Made by a program: the position numbers and the translations under genes
Notes under the pieces: model-generated
Told to the model about the DNA's origin: nothing
The model's input: only the letters and a program-made list of their open reading frames with translations
The model's database searches: none
In this document: piece after piece, positions 9,398 to 18,816 of the stretch
Position numbering within the stretch: the stretch's first letter is position 1
Layout of the letters: each line of letters starts with the position of its first letter
From: Fructobacillus americanaquae
GTDB lineage: Bacteria > Bacillota > Bacilli > Lactobacillales > Lactobacillaceae
Assembly (NCBI RefSeq): GCF_024029775.1
Contig: NZ_CP097122.1
Location: forward strand, 554,501 to 618,500
Length of the DNA: 64,000 nt
Reading direction: 5' to 3'

Positions 9398-9973
9398 ATG
9401 AAAACTGATGCCCGTTATACCAAAGCTGATGTTGCTATTCGTAACACCTTTTTAGAAATTTTGGCCCATAAGGACTTTCATAAAATTTCTGTCCAAGAAA
9501 TCATTCAGCAGGCTGGTATTAACCGTTCAACCTTCTATGCGCATTTCTTAGACAAGGATGATTTGATGGAAACAATCCAAATGGATCTCTTAGAAGAAAC
9601 CATGGGTGCTCTCCCTGCTCTTAACCTTGAAAACTTCGATGTTGCTGAAATTTTTGAACACCGAGCTGATTTTTTAGTCCAAAGAATTTATGAGCAAAAA
9701 GATTTAGCCGCCCTTCTCCTTTCAAAACATGCCGAACATTCCTTTGAAAACCGAATGGTTGAACAGGCAAAAAAGACCTTTTTCAGCACAACCGAAGGTC
9801 ATGTTTTAGCCATTCCGTCGCGGTATGCCCTCAATATTCTGACTGGAACCGCTACAAATATGATCATTACCTGGATTCGTTCTGATTTTCAGGAATCAAC
9901 TGAAGAATTTTCGGCCATCCTAGTGAAGGTTGTCCCACCACTTTTAACCAAAGTTATTCATGCCCAAGACTAA
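9398..9973 (+). CDS. TetR-family transcriptional regulator
   Basis: A 191-aa regulator. The N-terminal helix-turn-helix is clear: ISVQEIIQQAGINRSTFYAHFLDKDDL, about residues 31-57. The C-terminal ligand domain is not diagnostic. It starts 5 bp after the acetyltransferase and lies upstream of a YhgE/Pip-like membrane gene that has inverted repeats in its promoter region. That membrane gene is the most likely target, by inference from layout. A terminator separates the two. Confidence 0.88.
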   Translation: MKTDARYTKADVAIRNTFLEILAHKDFHKISVQEIIQQAGINRSTFYAHFLDKDDLMETIQMDLLEETMGALPALNLENFDVAEIFEHRADFLVQRIYEQKDLAALLLSKHAEHSFENRMVEQAKKTFFSTTEGHVLAIPSRYALNILTGTATNMIITWIRSDFQESTEEFSAILVKVVPPLLTKVIHAQD

Positions 9974-9986
9974 CTTTTTTCAATCA

Positions 9987-10015
9987 AACCACCCACCAAT
10001 GGGTGGTTTTTTGTT
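9987..10015 (+). terminator. Terminator after acetyltransferase-TetR operon
   Basis: AACCACCCA/TGGGTGGTT stem with a 4-base loop and TTTT tail. Confidence 0.85.
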
Positions 10016-10045
10016 GGATAAGTGGTTCAAAACCAGGTTATCCAA
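10014..10045. repeat. 32-bp inverted repeat upstream of the YhgE-like gene
   Basis: TTGGATAA at 10014-10021 is matched by TTATCCAA at 10038-10045, with an inner GGTT/AACC pair at 10024-10027 and 10031-10034. It lies in the 151-bp gap between the TetR gene and its presumed target. It may be a regulator-binding site or an RNA hairpin. Confidence 0.6.
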
Positions 10046-10090
10046 CTTTTAAGCAACGATTGTTGGTTTTATTCTTTGGACGATTTAATA

Positions 10091-10104
10091 TACTAAAATT
10101 AGTA
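10091..10104. promoter_or_regulatory. Candidate operator overlapping a -10 box
   Basis: TACTAA-AA-TTAGTA is a perfect 6-bp inverted repeat that overlaps a -10-like TATACT (10089-10094), 20 bp before the YhgE-like gene. This is a typical place for TetR binding; binding itself is inference. Confidence 0.45.
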
Positions 10105-10124
10105 AACGAAACGAGGAAGTTCAC

Positions 10125-11183
10125 ATGAAATCATCAAATAAGTTGATTTTAAGTTTGGTTTTTGGTTTGACGATCGTCTTGGGAATTATGATGACCGCCT
10201 TCTCATTACCAGCCGTAAAATCAGGTATTAATAATGTCCCAATTGGTGTCGTTGCTCAAAATGATGCAACGTACGAAAAGTTGGCCAAGCCACTGTCCGA
10301 TAAGGGCTTTAAAATTAGCCAGTATGACAGCGAAAAAAACGTTAAATCAGCTATCAAGGAACGTAAGATTTACGGTGCCTTCGAAATGTCAGCAACCGGT
10401 GACTTGAGTTTGTACCAAGCAACCGCCGCTTCTGCAGCCGTTGCGCAAGCCTTGAACCAGATTGGTCAGGGGGTTGTTAGCCAACAAAAGGCCGCTGCTA
10501 AGGCCCAATTAGCCCCAATGATGGCACAAGCCAATGACGTCAACACGTTGAAGGCCTTGAACCAAAAGTCAGCAGCAATCGATGCGAAGACTTTAAAGGT
10601 TGTTGAATTGCGGGCCTTCCCTAAGGATGACCCTAAGGGAACTGGCTTAGCCGCCGGAGCCTTGCCAATTGCCCTTGGTGGTTGGATTGGTGCCGTTGCC
10701 ATTGCTAACGTCATTAAGGGTAAGAAGCAAAAGTTTTTTGCCGCCTTGGCCTTCGCCTTCGTGGGTGGCCTTGGTCTGGTCGGTGTTATCCAATTCGGTA
10801 TTGGTACTTTCGCTGGTAACTACTGGTTAACCTCACTGGGTGCCATGCTTGGGATTGCTGCCACTGCATTCTTTGTTTTGGGTATTTTGGAAGTGATGGG
10901 CAATGGCGGTTTGATTATTGCCGCCATCCTGTTGATCTTGCTTGGAAACCCACTTTCAGGGCTCTCATCAGCTCCTGAAATGTTGCCAAAGGGCTGGGGC
11001 TTTTTCGGACAACTCTTGCCACCTGGAGCAACCGGATCACTTTTGCGTGACATCGCCTTCTTCAATGGGAATGCCATTGCCTTGCCATTAACAGTGTTGC
11101 TTGGCTATATTGCCCTTGGTTTGATTCTCTTCGCCACCGGTAAGAAGTCATCAATCATTGTTTCTGAAACAACGACTGACTAA
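10125..11183 (+). CDS. YhgE/Pip-like multi-pass membrane protein
   Basis: A 352-aa protein with one N-terminal membrane helix (residues 6-28), an extracytoplasmic domain of about 140 residues (PIGVVAQNDATYEKL is typical of the YhgE/ABC-2 family) and then about five closely spaced helices in the C-terminal half. The family includes export permeases and phage-infection proteins; no transport partner adjoins it. It has an AGGAAG ribosome site and a strong terminator. Regulation by the upstream TetR is plausible. Confidence 0.75.
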   Translation: MKSSNKLILSLVFGLTIVLGIMMTAFSLPAVKSGINNVPIGVVAQNDATYEKLAKPLSDKGFKISQYDSEKNVKSAIKERKIYGAFEMSATGDLSLYQATAASAAVAQALNQIGQGVVSQQKAAAKAQLAPMMAQANDVNTLKALNQKSAAIDAKTLKVVELRAFPKDDPKGTGLAAGALPIALGGWIGAVAIANVIKGKKQKFFAALAFAFVGGLGLVGVIQFGIGTFAGNYWLTSLGAMLGIAATAFFVLGILEVMGNGGLIIAAILLILLGNPLSGLSSAPEMLPKGWGFFGQLLPPGATGSLLRDIAFFNGNAIALPLTVLLGYIALGLILFATGKKSSIIVSETTTD

Positions 11184-11205
11184 TCAAAAATATTTTTTCT
11201 GCTTG

Positions 11206-11251
11206 AAAAACCGCTTACATGTCTGATGCCAGACAAGCAAGCGGTTTTTTT
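11206..11251 (+). terminator. Terminator of the YhgE-like gene
   Basis: AAAAACCGCTT/AAGCGGTTTTT outer stem with an inner GTCTG/CAGAC stem and a T run. Confidence 0.85.
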
Positions 11252-11295
11252 ACTGTTTTTTCAAAAAATTGGTATTAAGTGGCGCAGAACTGCAT

Positions 11296-11452
11296 TCAGT
11301 GGACAAGCTCAATCGCCCCACTATCCTTTGGTTGATTAGCCGCAAAAATCGTCTTTGTAGCAGCCCAGATTTTTTCAGCAATTTCTGGCTTATTCATCGT
11401 GTACAAATGGATGCCATCAACTCCTTGGGAAACCAATAATTGTTGTTGTCAT
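11296..11452 (-). pseudogene. metF: metF remnant (methylenetetrahydrofolate reductase)
   Basis: Reading the minus strand, codons ending at the TGA at 11298-11296 give LLVSQGVDGIHLYTMNKPEI and then about 24 more residues. The GVDGIH-YTMN-PEIA block is the C-terminal signature of MetF. A start region remains at 11452-11450 with an AGGAGAAAAGGAT ribosome site, but it is in another frame and stops after 11 codons. Nearly all of the roughly 280-residue enzyme is therefore missing, as if an internal deletion joined the start to the last 45 codons. It lies directly behind a well-preserved Met T-box. Confidence 0.8.
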
Positions 11453-11489
11453 ATCCTTTTCTCCTGATGTTTTCTTTACTCCTGGCCGC

Positions 11490-11765
11490 GCAATAAAAAG
11501 CGCCCCTAGATCAACAACCACGTCAATCTAGGGGCGCCTTTTGGCACGGTACCACCCTAATTGTCTGCTAATACCAGACTTACTCAATACCCCAAATTAC
11601 ATCGGAGCCACACAAGATAACGGCTGTGAACCGTGGCAATCTCACGCAAACAGCGCTCGACCATCCAGTAACTCCAAGACCATCTTCCCTAACCATTTTT
11701 CTACCACTTCTCAGCATCATGGCTCTCTGTCAAAAATTCGGATTAGCTACTCATCTTTTCATTGT
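11490..11765 (-). promoter_or_regulatory. Methionine T-box riboswitch in front of the metF remnant
   Basis: On the minus strand, ACAGAGAGCC opens stem I. GGGAAGATGGTC holds the ATG specifier at 11683-11681. AGGGTGGTACCGTGCC is the T-box, near 11560-11545. A long terminator stem built on GGCGCCCCTAGAT/ATCTAGGGGCGC ends in a T run near 11495. It closely resembles the metA leader, down to the shared AAAAGATGAGTA start and CTAGGGGCGC terminator arm, so the two are paralogous leaders. No clear promoter precedes it, so it is probably read from the metI-metC transcript. Confidence 0.88.
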
Positions 11766-11771
11766 CTACTT

Positions 11772-12932
11772 TCATTCTTCAATTTTTAAAAAGGCCTGGT
11801 GTAAATCAGCCTTCAAATCGTCAATGTCCTCTAAACCAACGGAGTAGCGAACCAAGCCAGCCGTAATCCCACGCTCATGGCGCTCGTCCACGTTCATTTC
11901 GGCATGCGACATCTTCGGTGGATAAGAAATAATTGATTCCACTGCCCCCAAAGAAACCGAGAAAATCGGAATCTTTAATGCAGCTACCAGCTGGCGGACA
12001 TTGTCTTCGCTACCAATATCAAAAGACAAAACCGCCCCGCCCGATTTGGCCTGACTCCTTTGAACTGCATAGCCAGCATCCGCTGCCAAGCCCGGGTAAT
12101 TAACCTTTGTCACCAGGGGCTGTTGTTCAAGCCAGCGAGCAAGTTCCAGGGCGTTTTGCGACTCCTTGTCGATTCGGGCCGCCAAAGTCTTAATGCCGCG
12201 CATCAAGAGCCAGGAATCAAACACTCCCAGCGTCGCACCCATAGCATTTTGGAGGAAGTAGATTTGTTTGCCCAGCTCTTCATCCTTGGTAACAACCAAA
12301 CCTGCCAGAATATCGCTATGGCCGGCTAAGAACTTTGTAGCACTATGGACGACCAAATCGGCACTAAGGTCTAATGGCTTTTGCAAGACCGGGGTCATAA
12401 AGGTATTATCGGCAAAAACCAAGGCCCCGTGGTCGTGGGCAATTTGTGCTACTAAGCGAATATCCGTGACCTGCAGGGTTGGATTTGAAGGCGTTTCCAC
12501 GTAAACCACCTTAGTATTATCCTGAAAATCCTCTTCCAAATCAGATGGGTTTCCTAAGTCCACAAAAGTAAAAGAAATCCCATACTTGGTCAAAACTTCC
12601 GTGACCAAACGAAAGGTTCCACCATAAACATTCTTGGTCAAAATCACGTGGTCGCCCTGGTTCAGCGTCAACAAGGCCGTTGAAATGGCTGCCATCCCCG
12701 TTGCAAAAGCAAAGCCCCGCTTGCCATGCTCCAATTCAGCAATACTTTCCTCGAGAACATCGCGCGTTGGGTTGCCTGACCGGGCATAATCCCAGTGACC
12801 AAAATGATCAAAGTCACGTTGTTCGAATGTCGATGACAACTGGATTGCTGGGTTAATTGCCCCACTTTCTTTATCGGGTTTGGTTGTAGTCTTAATGACC
12901 TTCGTCCAATCAGAAAATGCATCCTTAGTCAT
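11772..12932 (-). CDS. metC: Cystathionine beta-lyase / gamma-lyase-type PLP enzyme
   Basis: A 386-aa Cys/Met-metabolism PLP enzyme. Pyridoxal phosphate is bound by the lysine in [15 protein letters not shown] (about residue 200); the phosphate-binding ATGMAAIS lies near 77-84 and the substrate-binding [11 protein letters not shown] near 144-154. It overlaps the upstream metI by 8 bp. In this arrangement MetI makes cystathionine and MetC cleaves it to homocysteine. Beta- and gamma-lyases cannot be separated by eye, so a reverse transsulfuration role is also possible. Confidence 0.88.
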   Translation of the reverse strand: MTKDAFSDWTKVIKTTTKPDKESGAINPAIQLSSTFEQRDFDHFGHWDYARSGNPTRDVLEESIAELEHGKRGFAFATGMAAISTALLTLNQGDHVILTKNVYGGTFRLVTEVLTKYGISFTFVDLGNPSDLEEDFQDNTKVVYVETPSNPTLQVTDIRLVAQIAHDHGALVFADNTFMTPVLQKPLDLSADLVVHSATKFLAGHSDILAGLVVTKDEELGKQIYFLQNAMGATLGVFDSWLLMRGIKTLAARIDKESQNALELARWLEQQPLVTKVNYPGLAADAGYAVQRSQAKSGGAVLSFDIGSEDNVRQLVAALKIPIFSVSLGAVESIISYPPKMSHAEMNVDERHERGITAGLVRYSVGLEDIDDLKADLHQAFLKIEE

Positions 12933-14112
12933 GAATTAACTCCTTTTCTGCGCCTGATGCGTCCTCCGCCGGTTCTTTACCTCCACCATCAGTATCTATC
13001 GCAACTGTCAAGGCCTGATGGAAGTCTAAAATCAAGTCCGCACTGGCTTCAATCCCACAGGATACTCGCAACAGGTTTTCTGTAATCCCTGTTTTTTCAC
13101 GTTCGGCTGGTGTCATGTCGGCATGGGTTTGCACGGCCGGAACGGTTACCAAGGTCTCCGTTCCACCCAAACTTTCAGCAAAGGAAGCCACCTTTAAGGC
13201 GCCCAAGAAACGGTCAATATCGACTGATTGATTCACATAAATGCTGACCATGCCCCCGCGGCCAGGATAGCGGACTTCGTCAATCAATTTACTTTGGTTA
13301 AAATCTGCCACCAAGGCCTGAGCGTTGTCTTCCTGCTTAGCCAGGCGCAAAGGCAGCGTTTTGAGGCTCCGTAAGAGCAACCAGGAATCAAAGGGGGCCA
13401 AATTAGGGCCCGTCGTTATCAAGTTCTGACCAATGACTGCAGCTGTTTCTTCAGTTTTACAAACCACTACACCGGCCAACAAATCATTATGCCCTGACAA
13501 ATACTTCGTGGCAGAATGAACCACGATATCAGCCCCTTGATTCAGAGGCTGTTGAATCAAGGGTGTGTAAAATGTGTTGTCCACGAGCAATTGAGCCGAA
13601 ACGGCATGAGCATGGTCGGCCGCTTTTTTGATATCAATGACCTTCATGGTTGGGTTCGAAGGGGTCTCAATCCAAACAGCCTGACCATCATTTGCCAAAA
13701 GTCGGTCAAGTTCTTGATAATCTTGACCATCCCACTTGCTGAAGCGCAGGTGGTATTGTTTTGCTAAAAGATCAAAGAAACGGAAGGAACCGCCATACAA
13801 ATCGTCAGAAACAATAATGTGGTCATCACTTTTAAACTGGCTAAAGACTAGTTGAATGGCTGCCATTCCAGAGGAAACGGCATAGGCCTTCGCCCCATTT
13901 TCCAGCTGAGCTAAGACATTCTCTAAGACGTCTCTGGTGGGTTCCGTCATCCGGGAATAGTCATAGCCCGTCGACTTACCCAGACCCTCGTGCCGGTATG
14001 CGGTCGAAAAATACAGGGGCATCGAAATCGAACCCGTTACATGATCAACTCGGTTACCCGCTTGGGCCAAAATCGTTTCAATCTTTTTTTGCCAAGAACA
14101 GTCAATTGCCAT
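12925..14112 (-). CDS. metI: Cystathionine gamma-synthase-type PLP enzyme
   Basis: A 395-aa paralog of the next gene, with PLP lysine in [15 protein letters not shown] and [10 protein letters not shown] in the cofactor phosphate site. MetB/MetI-type enzymes condense an O-acylhomoserine with cysteine (or sulfide). The last 25 residues are acidic and glycine-rich and extend beyond the family core. The start at 14112 follows AAAGAAAGGTAAAAATTA. It is the first gene of the metI-metC pair, and the 180-bp gap upstream contains a degenerate T-box-like stretch. Confidence 0.87.
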   Translation of the reverse strand: MAIDCSWQKKIETILAQAGNRVDHVTGSISMPLYFSTAYRHEGLGKSTGYDYSRMTEPTRDVLENVLAQLENGAKAYAVSSGMAAIQLVFSQFKSDDHIIVSDDLYGGSFRFFDLLAKQYHLRFSKWDGQDYQELDRLLANDGQAVWIETPSNPTMKVIDIKKAADHAHAVSAQLLVDNTFYTPLIQQPLNQGADIVVHSATKYLSGHNDLLAGVVVCKTEETAAVIGQNLITTGPNLAPFDSWLLLRSLKTLPLRLAKQEDNAQALVADFNQSKLIDEVRYPGRGGMVSIYVNQSVDIDRFLGALKVASFAESLGGTETLVTVPAVQTHADMTPAEREKTGITENLLRVSCGIEASADLILDFHQALTVAIDTDGGGKEPAEDASGAEKELIHD

Positions 14113-14292
14113 TAATTTTTACCTTTCTTTATGCCAATTATTTAATACGAACAAATTTTTTCCAAACTCTTCGCCCTCGTGAAGTTTTGGTTGATACCAA
14201 CCGTGCACGCACAACCATCTAAGCGCAGTCGAACTTTCATTTGCCAGGTACACCCTTAAAACCATAGCAAGGTCTCTTCGCCACCCAGGCCT

Positions 14293-15573
14293 TTAAATCT
14301 TAGCCAAGGCCTGGTCCAAATCAGCGATAAGGTCGTCAACATTTTCCACGCCAATTGAGAGACGAATCAAGTCAGGCGTCACACCGGCTGCTTGCAATTC
14401 TTCCTCATTCAATTGGGCATGAGTCGTGGAAGCCGGGTGGATAATCAATGACTTCGCATCGGCGACATTCGCCAAAAGCGAAAAGAGCTTCAAGTTCTTA
14501 ATCAATTCCTTACCAGCCTCTTGACCACCGACCAATCCAATTGTAAAAATCGAACCGACCCCCTTAGGGAAGTATTTTTCTGCCAAAACGTGATAAGGAC
14601 TATCAGCCAATTTTGGATACCTTACCCAGGCCACCTTTGGATGGTTATTAAGATAATCAACTACCTTTTCGGCGTTTGAAACGTGACGTTCAACCCGCAA
14701 GGAAAGCGATTCCAACCCTTGTAGCAATAAGAAGGAATTGAAGGGACTAATCGTGGCCCCCAAGTCTCGCAAACTTTCTGCTCGGATCTTGGTCGTAAAG
14801 GCTGACGGTGCCAAATCAGCAAAGATCAATCCATTATACTGAGCATTCGGCTTCGTGAAGCCTGGATACTTGCCACTAGCTTTGTAATCAAAGTCGCCCT
14901 TTTCAACAATGACACCACCCATTGTTGTCCCATGACCACCAATAAACTTTGTAGCCGAATGAATCACAATGTCAGCACCATGGTCCAAGGGACGAACTAA
15001 GTAGGGTGTGCCGAACGTGTTATCGACAATGAAGAGAATTTGGTGACGATGGGCAATTTCGCCAATGGCCTCAAAGTCAACCAAGTTAATATTGGGATTT
15101 CCAATACTTTCCACATACACCGCCTTGGTCTTGTCCGTAATCGCCTCTTCAAAGTTTTGGGGATCATCTGGATCAACGAAGGTCGTTTTAATTCCTAATT
15201 TTGGTAGCGTAACCGCCAAAAGATCGTAGGTTCCACCATAAAGAGTACTAGCAGCAACAACTTCATCCCCCTGGCCAGCAATGTTAAGAATCGCTGCCGT
15301 AATAGCAGCTGACCCTGTGGCTAAAGTCACCCCAGCTGCAGCGTTTTCCAAAGCTGCCACACGATCATCGACAACTGCCGTCGTTGGATTGGTCAAGCGG
15401 GTATAAATATTGCCGGGTTCCGTCAAACCAAAGCGATTGGCGGCCTGTTCAGCATCCTTAAAGACGTAAGAAGTTGTTTGGTAAATTGGCACGGCCCGTG
15501 ACCCAGTTGCTGGGTCAACCGTTTGGCCAGCGTGGACTTGCAACGTTTCAAAGTGTAATTTCTTGTCGGTCAT
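14293..15573 (-). CDS. metY: O-acetylhomoserine sulfhydrylase
   Basis: About 426 aa from ATG 15573, which has AAGGAG 7 bp upstream; an in-frame ATG at 15594 lies inside metA without a site. It converts O-acetylhomoserine and sulfide into homocysteine. Family marks: [10 protein letters not shown] at the N-terminus, [14 protein letters not shown], and the PLP lysine in [19 protein letters not shown]. The length (420-430 aa, longer than MetB/MetC) and the long GKYPGFT insertion fit the MetY group. It overlaps the 3' end of metA by 26 bp, so the two are coupled. Confidence 0.92.
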   Translation of the reverse strand: MTDKKLHFETLQVHAGQTVDPATGSRAVPIYQTTSYVFKDAEQAANRFGLTEPGNIYTRLTNPTTAVVDDRVAALENAAAGVTLATGSAAITAAILNIAGQGDEVVAASTLYGGTYDLLAVTLPKLGIKTTFVDPDDPQNFEEAITDKTKAVYVESIGNPNINLVDFEAIGEIAHRHQILFIVDNTFGTPYLVRPLDHGADIVIHSATKFIGGHGTTMGGVIVEKGDFDYKASGKYPGFTKPNAQYNGLIFADLAPSAFTTKIRAESLRDLGATISPFNSFLLLQGLESLSLRVERHVSNAEKVVDYLNNHPKVAWVRYPKLADSPYHVLAEKYFPKGVGSIFTIGLVGGQEAGKELIKNLKLFSLLANVADAKSLIIHPASTTHAQLNEEELQAAGVTPDLIRLSIGVENVDDLIADLDQALAKI

Positions 15574-16459
15574 CTTTTTTCTCCTTATTGACAATCAAGT
15601 TCAACCAGTTTTGATAGAGTTGGTGGCTACTAGCCGTCCAGGTGTTTTCAATCTCTTCGCCCCGGTCATAATAACCTTCTGGATAATAGTTATCAGGCTC
15701 ATGAATGGCCAAATGCTTAGCTAAGTCGCGCCGGTATTCAGCATCTAATGTTTTGACTTGGTACTCAGAATGCCCCGTCAGGTAGGTCTGTCTCCTCTCT
15801 TCCGAATGTAGCAGGAGCGGTCCCGCTTGGTCATTGGTTAAAAGGACTTGTAAATCAGCTGGCAAACCCTCAACGTCGATCACTGACTCTGAATACCGCG
15901 ACTGCGGTGTCTTGAAGTTGGCGAGGCCAGCGGTCAATCCTAACTTTTCAGTGTCAATTGCTTGAGTTGGCTGCTTGGCCTCATATATTCCAAACAATTT
16001 TGCCGGTAAGCGCCGTTTTTTGATACCAAAATCTTGATACAGCGCTGCCTGAGCCGACCAACAGGCGTTGATTGTTTGATCAACATGGTCTTTGGCCCAC
16101 TCCTTGACAGTCAAAAATTCCTGCCAGTAATCAACATCCTCAAAGGGCAACTGCTCCACCGGTGCCCCTGTCAAAATCAGGCCATCGAAATTTTCGTCCT
16201 GAATTTGGTGCCAACAGACATAACAGTTGGCGACCGCGTCCTTTGGCATCGTCTTGAAGTGGTGGCTACAGGCATATAGAAAGGTCAATTCGACATCCTG
16301 GTCCAAATCATTTAACAGAGACAAAAATTGTTCTTCAGTATTCTCCTTGGCTGGCATCAGATTCCAAACCAAGATTTGCACTGGTTGGCTTAATTTCTGA
16401 TTTTGCCATACTTGCTTTTGGTGCAAGAACCCATTCTTTGCATTCGCCGTCATCGCCAC
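15548..16459 (-). CDS. metA: Homoserine O-acetyltransferase
   Basis: A 303-aa enzyme of the MetA family that acylates homoserine, the first committed methionine step. The nucleophile cysteine sits in [11 protein letters not shown] (near residue 135). The HSE- and TGHSEYQ- segments contain the partner His and Glu. Pairing with metY, which uses the acetyl ester, supports acetyl rather than succinyl transfer; that is inference. It is the first gene after the Met T-box. Confidence 0.92.
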   Translation of the reverse strand: MAMTANAKNGFLHQKQVWQNQKLSQPVQILVWNLMPAKENTEEQFLSLLNDLDQDVELTFLYACSHHFKTMPKDAVANCYVCWHQIQDENFDGLILTGAPVEQLPFEDVDYWQEFLTVKEWAKDHVDQTINACWSAQAALYQDFGIKKRRLPAKLFGIYEAKQPTQAIDTEKLGLTAGLANFKTPQSRYSESVIDVEGLPADLQVLLTNDQAGPLLLHSEERRQTYLTGHSEYQVKTLDAEYRRDLAKHLAIHEPDNYYPEGYYDRGEEIENTWTASSHQLYQNWLNLIVNKEKKDDRQEITL

Positions 16460-16479
16460 TCTCCTTTTTAAAACAAAAA

Positions 16480-16770
16480 AACGCCCCTAGAATCACTATC
16501 AAAGTCATTCTAGGGGCGCCAAATAGCCTGGCACGGTACCACCCTATTGCTGGCTTATTGGCCAACACTTAAGACACTAAAGAAGCTATCTCTTAACACA
16601 ATAACGTGTGTCAATCCGTAAGGGGCTCATCAGCAAGACTCACCGCTTATACCGTCACCAAAGACCATCTTCAACATTTGCTCAAATACCCGCTTACACC
16701 AGACCGGGCTCTCTGTTAAAATCAGCTGAACGTTTACTCATCTTTTCTCAGTATTTTATAATTTATCTGT
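16480..16770 (-). promoter_or_regulatory. Methionine T-box riboswitch (metA leader)
   Basis: Stem I contains AACAGAGAGCC and the specifier context TTGAAGATGGTC, with ATG at 16668-16666. The T-box AGGGTGGTACCGTGCCAGG lies near 16548-16530. The terminator stem GGCGCCCCTAGAAT/ATTCTAGGGGCG is followed by a T run near 16481. A strong promoter lies just upstream. Confidence 0.9.
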
Positions 16771-16778
16771 TGAGACGT

Positions 16779-16807
16779 ATAATAAACCGTTCTATTTTCT
16801 TTGTCAA
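16779..16807 (-). promoter_or_regulatory. Promoter of the metA-metY operon
   Basis: On the minus strand: TTGACA (16807-16802), a 17-bp spacer and TATTAT (16784-16779). Confidence 0.8.
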
Positions 16808-16893
16808 CAGCAATTTTATTTTTTTAATAAAAGCTGCTAGGCCCGATTGATTCAACTAAAAAAGCCTAACGCGCTGTTCGCCTGACTTTACCG

Positions 16894-17145
16894 TCACCGA
16901 TCCCCATTTTTAATTACCAAAAATCGTTTTGATTCGCTAATCATATTTGACTTAAACCAGTCCAACAAGCTAAAGGTCATTTTGCTATAAACCTTGTTAT
17001 AAAGCTTCTTTATGGCACTCAGCCGGCACCGCCACCGAGTTCCATAACCTAGAAGCAAGGCCTGCTTAACCACCCGAATTTTCAGACCGGATGTTCGAGC
17101 CGCAATTGATTTATTCAAACCGGCTGTCCGCATCCGATGCTTCAT
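16894..17145 (-). CDS. Possible small basic protein, uncertain
   Basis: An 83-codon frame preceded by TAGGAGAGACCCAGAAT, a fair ribosome site. The product is very basic (many Arg/Lys) with no recognisable domain. It may be a real small gene, an old remnant or chance. The remaining 17146-17324 stretch holds only the upstream region of the next gene. Confidence 0.25.
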   Translation of the reverse strand: MKHRMRTAGLNKSIAARTSGLKIRVVKQALLLGYGTRWRCRLSAIKKLYNKVYSKMTFSLLDWFKSNMISESKRFLVIKNGDR

Positions 17146-17324
17146 ATTCTGGGTCTCTCCTAAATATTCTAAGTTGATTAGAGTATATTCATTAGAACAA
17201 TTCTTTTTTTAAACGTCTGCAAAAGCAACTGAAAGATTACTCATAATCCTTGAAAATCAACGATTTCACCCACGCAAACAAGACAAATTGCAGTACAATA
17301 GTATCCGTATTGGAGGTGACGGAT

Positions 17325-17990
17325 TTGTCTAAAAATTTATTTCCATCACATGAACGACTCCTCTTTGGAAGTCTCTTAACCTTCACCGCCGGATCGCTGG
17401 ATGCCTATTCTTATTTAATCCACGGTGAAGTCTTTGCTGGTCTCCAAACCGGAAACTTAATCCTGCTTGGGATTAACTTGGGCAAAATGCATTTGTCAAC
17501 TGCCAGTCACTACCTGATTTCACTGCTTGCTTTTGGTGTTGGCACTCTCTTAATCAAGGTGCTTCAACATATACTAGAAAATAAAGGGGCCAGTAAGACA
17601 ACCGAACGGCGCTTTGTCCTTTGGTATATGGCGGCCATCCTGGTGCTGTCTGCCATTCTGCAGAAGCACGTTCCCAACCTCGTTGGCACTTCGATTCTTT
17701 CCTTTGCCGCTGCGGCCGAATTACAAGAATTTCGCAAACTCAAGGGGGCCCCATTTATGCCACTGATGATGACCGGAAACTTCCGGACACTCTACGAAGC
17801 CCTTTATGAAAGTCTCTTCCGTGGCAACACTAAGATGGCACAAACAGCCATTGATATCGCCACGGTCATCTTCACTTTCTTCCTAGGAGCGCTGTTAATC
17901 AGTGCAACAGTTCCCGTCTTGGCTGGGTTAGCCATCCTCATTCCAGCTCTGGTAACACTTGTTATGAGCCAACTGGTCACATTGAAATAA
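17325..17990 (+). CDS. YoaK-family (DUF1275) membrane protein
   Basis: About 221 aa from TTG 17325, which has a strong GGAGGTG site at 17312-17318; the longer frame from 17250 has none. Six hydrophobic segments and the N-terminal pattern LLTFTAGSLDAYSYLIHG...QTGNLILLGINLG are characteristic of DUF1275. The second half contains PLMMTGNFRTLYEALYE, also typical. The function of the family is not established; it is often linked to stress or export. It is a single gene with its own terminator. Confidence 0.88.
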   Translation: MSKNLFPSHERLLFGSLLTFTAGSLDAYSYLIHGEVFAGLQTGNLILLGINLGKMHLSTASHYLISLLAFGVGTLLIKVLQHILENKGASKTTERRFVLWYMAAILVLSAILQKHVPNLVGTSILSFAAAAELQEFRKLKGAPFMPLMMTGNFRTLYEALYESLFRGNTKMAQTAIDIATVIFTFFLGALLISATVPVLAGLAILIPALVTLVMSQLVTLK

Positions 17991-17992
17991 GC

Positions 17993-18026
17993 AAAAGCCT
18001 TTGACTGTCTTAGTAAAGGCTTTTTT
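17993..18026 (+). terminator. Terminator of the DUF1275 gene
   Basis: AAAAGCCTTT.AC/TAGTAAAGGCTTTT stem with a long T run. Confidence 0.85.
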
Positions 18027-18084
18027 CTTTTGACCCATTTACCCAATAACACTATCCAACGACCACAAGGAAAATTCATTGTAC

Positions 18085-18117
18085 AAAAAAGGCAAGACGT
18101 TTCACAACGTCTTGCCT
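18085..18117 (-). terminator. Terminator of the csbD-like gene
   Basis: A perfect 10-bp stem GGCAAGACGT/ACGTCTTGCC with a T run on the minus strand. Confidence 0.9.
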
Positions 18118-18151
18118 AAAATCGCTACCGGACTCATACCAGGTCTGCTAG

Positions 18152-18301
18152 CTACTTTTTAAAAGCATTCTTGGTTTTATCGGCAAAATCTTTGGTGGCA
18201 TCTTTAGCATCGGCTGCAAAATCCTTTGCCTTGCCTTCGGCTTTTTTTGCCTCACCTTCCAACTTATCCTTTGTTGCATCAAATTTTTCTTCGAATGACA
18301 T
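18152..18301 (-). CDS. CsbD-like general stress protein, 49 aa
   Basis: A short gene with a very strong AAAGGAGG ribosome site about 9 bp before the ATG at 18301. The 49-residue product (MSFEEKFDATKDKLEGEAKK, then repeated KAKDFAADAKDATKDFADK) is a charged, cysteine-free amphipathic helix of the CsbD type, with repeats of about 11 residues also seen in LEA proteins. Such proteins accumulate in stress or stationary phase. It is a single gene with its own terminator. Confidence 0.88.
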   Translation of the reverse strand: MSFEEKFDATKDKLEGEAKKAEGKAKDFAADAKDATKDFADKTKNAFKK

Positions 18302-18742
18302 AGAATGTTCCTCCTTTAAATTTGATTGCCCTCAGTATACACCAAAGTCCGTTAATGTAAAGTAAAAAGTGACACAAAAAACGAAAAACTGAGCATACTA
18401 AGCTTATTAAGATTAAAAGTGATTTACCTATTCCTTTTCATCTTAAATGGTTCAAAATACGTTGTATCAAATTTAAAAATTATCCTCTGAAAAAGTCGCC
18501 TTTGAAAAATCGAGCAACTAAAACGACCAGCCCGTGCGAGATAGAAACAGTTAGTGGCTACTTTGTCATGAAAAAAGTCACGAAAAGAAGACAGGACACT
18601 TGGCGTCCTGTCTTCTTAAAAACTCGTGTTCTGCAATCTTGACGCCCACTAACAGTACAAAAAACTTATTTATCAGTAAAACTGTCATGCAAGTGTCATG
18701 AACTTCTAAGAGTCACTAGTAATTTAATATTAACCAAAAGCA
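18302..18742. other. Intergenic stretch with a strong hairpin
   Basis: No gene is supported in these 440 bp. A perfect 13-bp hairpin at 18585-18617 (AAGAAGACAGGAC/GTCCTGTCTTCTT) is followed by TTTT on the minus strand, as if it ended a short minus-strand transcript starting after the tRNA terminator. No convincing promoter is seen. Confidence 0.4.
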
Positions 18743-18789
18743 AGCAAAAACCGCTATTTAATCACGTCCATGCGATTAAATAGCGGTTT
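18743..18789 (-). terminator. Terminator of the tRNA-Leu/tRNA-Thr unit
   Basis: A perfect 16-bp stem (AAACCGCTATTTAATC and its complement) with a T run on the minus strand. Confidence 0.9.
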
Positions 18790-18816
18790 AACAAAAGAAC
18801 CAATAAATGGCATAAA

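Noticed and set aside
11541-11847. Plus-strand open frames near the end of metC
   Set aside because: They run antisense through the second Met T-box and have no ribosome site.
18171-18365. Plus-strand frame opposite the csbD-like gene
   Set aside because: It is a shadow of the strongly supported 49-aa gene on the minus strand.
18585-18617. CRISPR or IS-end explanation for the 13-bp hairpin
   Set aside because: It is a single hairpin with no repeat array, transposase or target duplication; no CRISPR or IS element was seen anywhere in the window.
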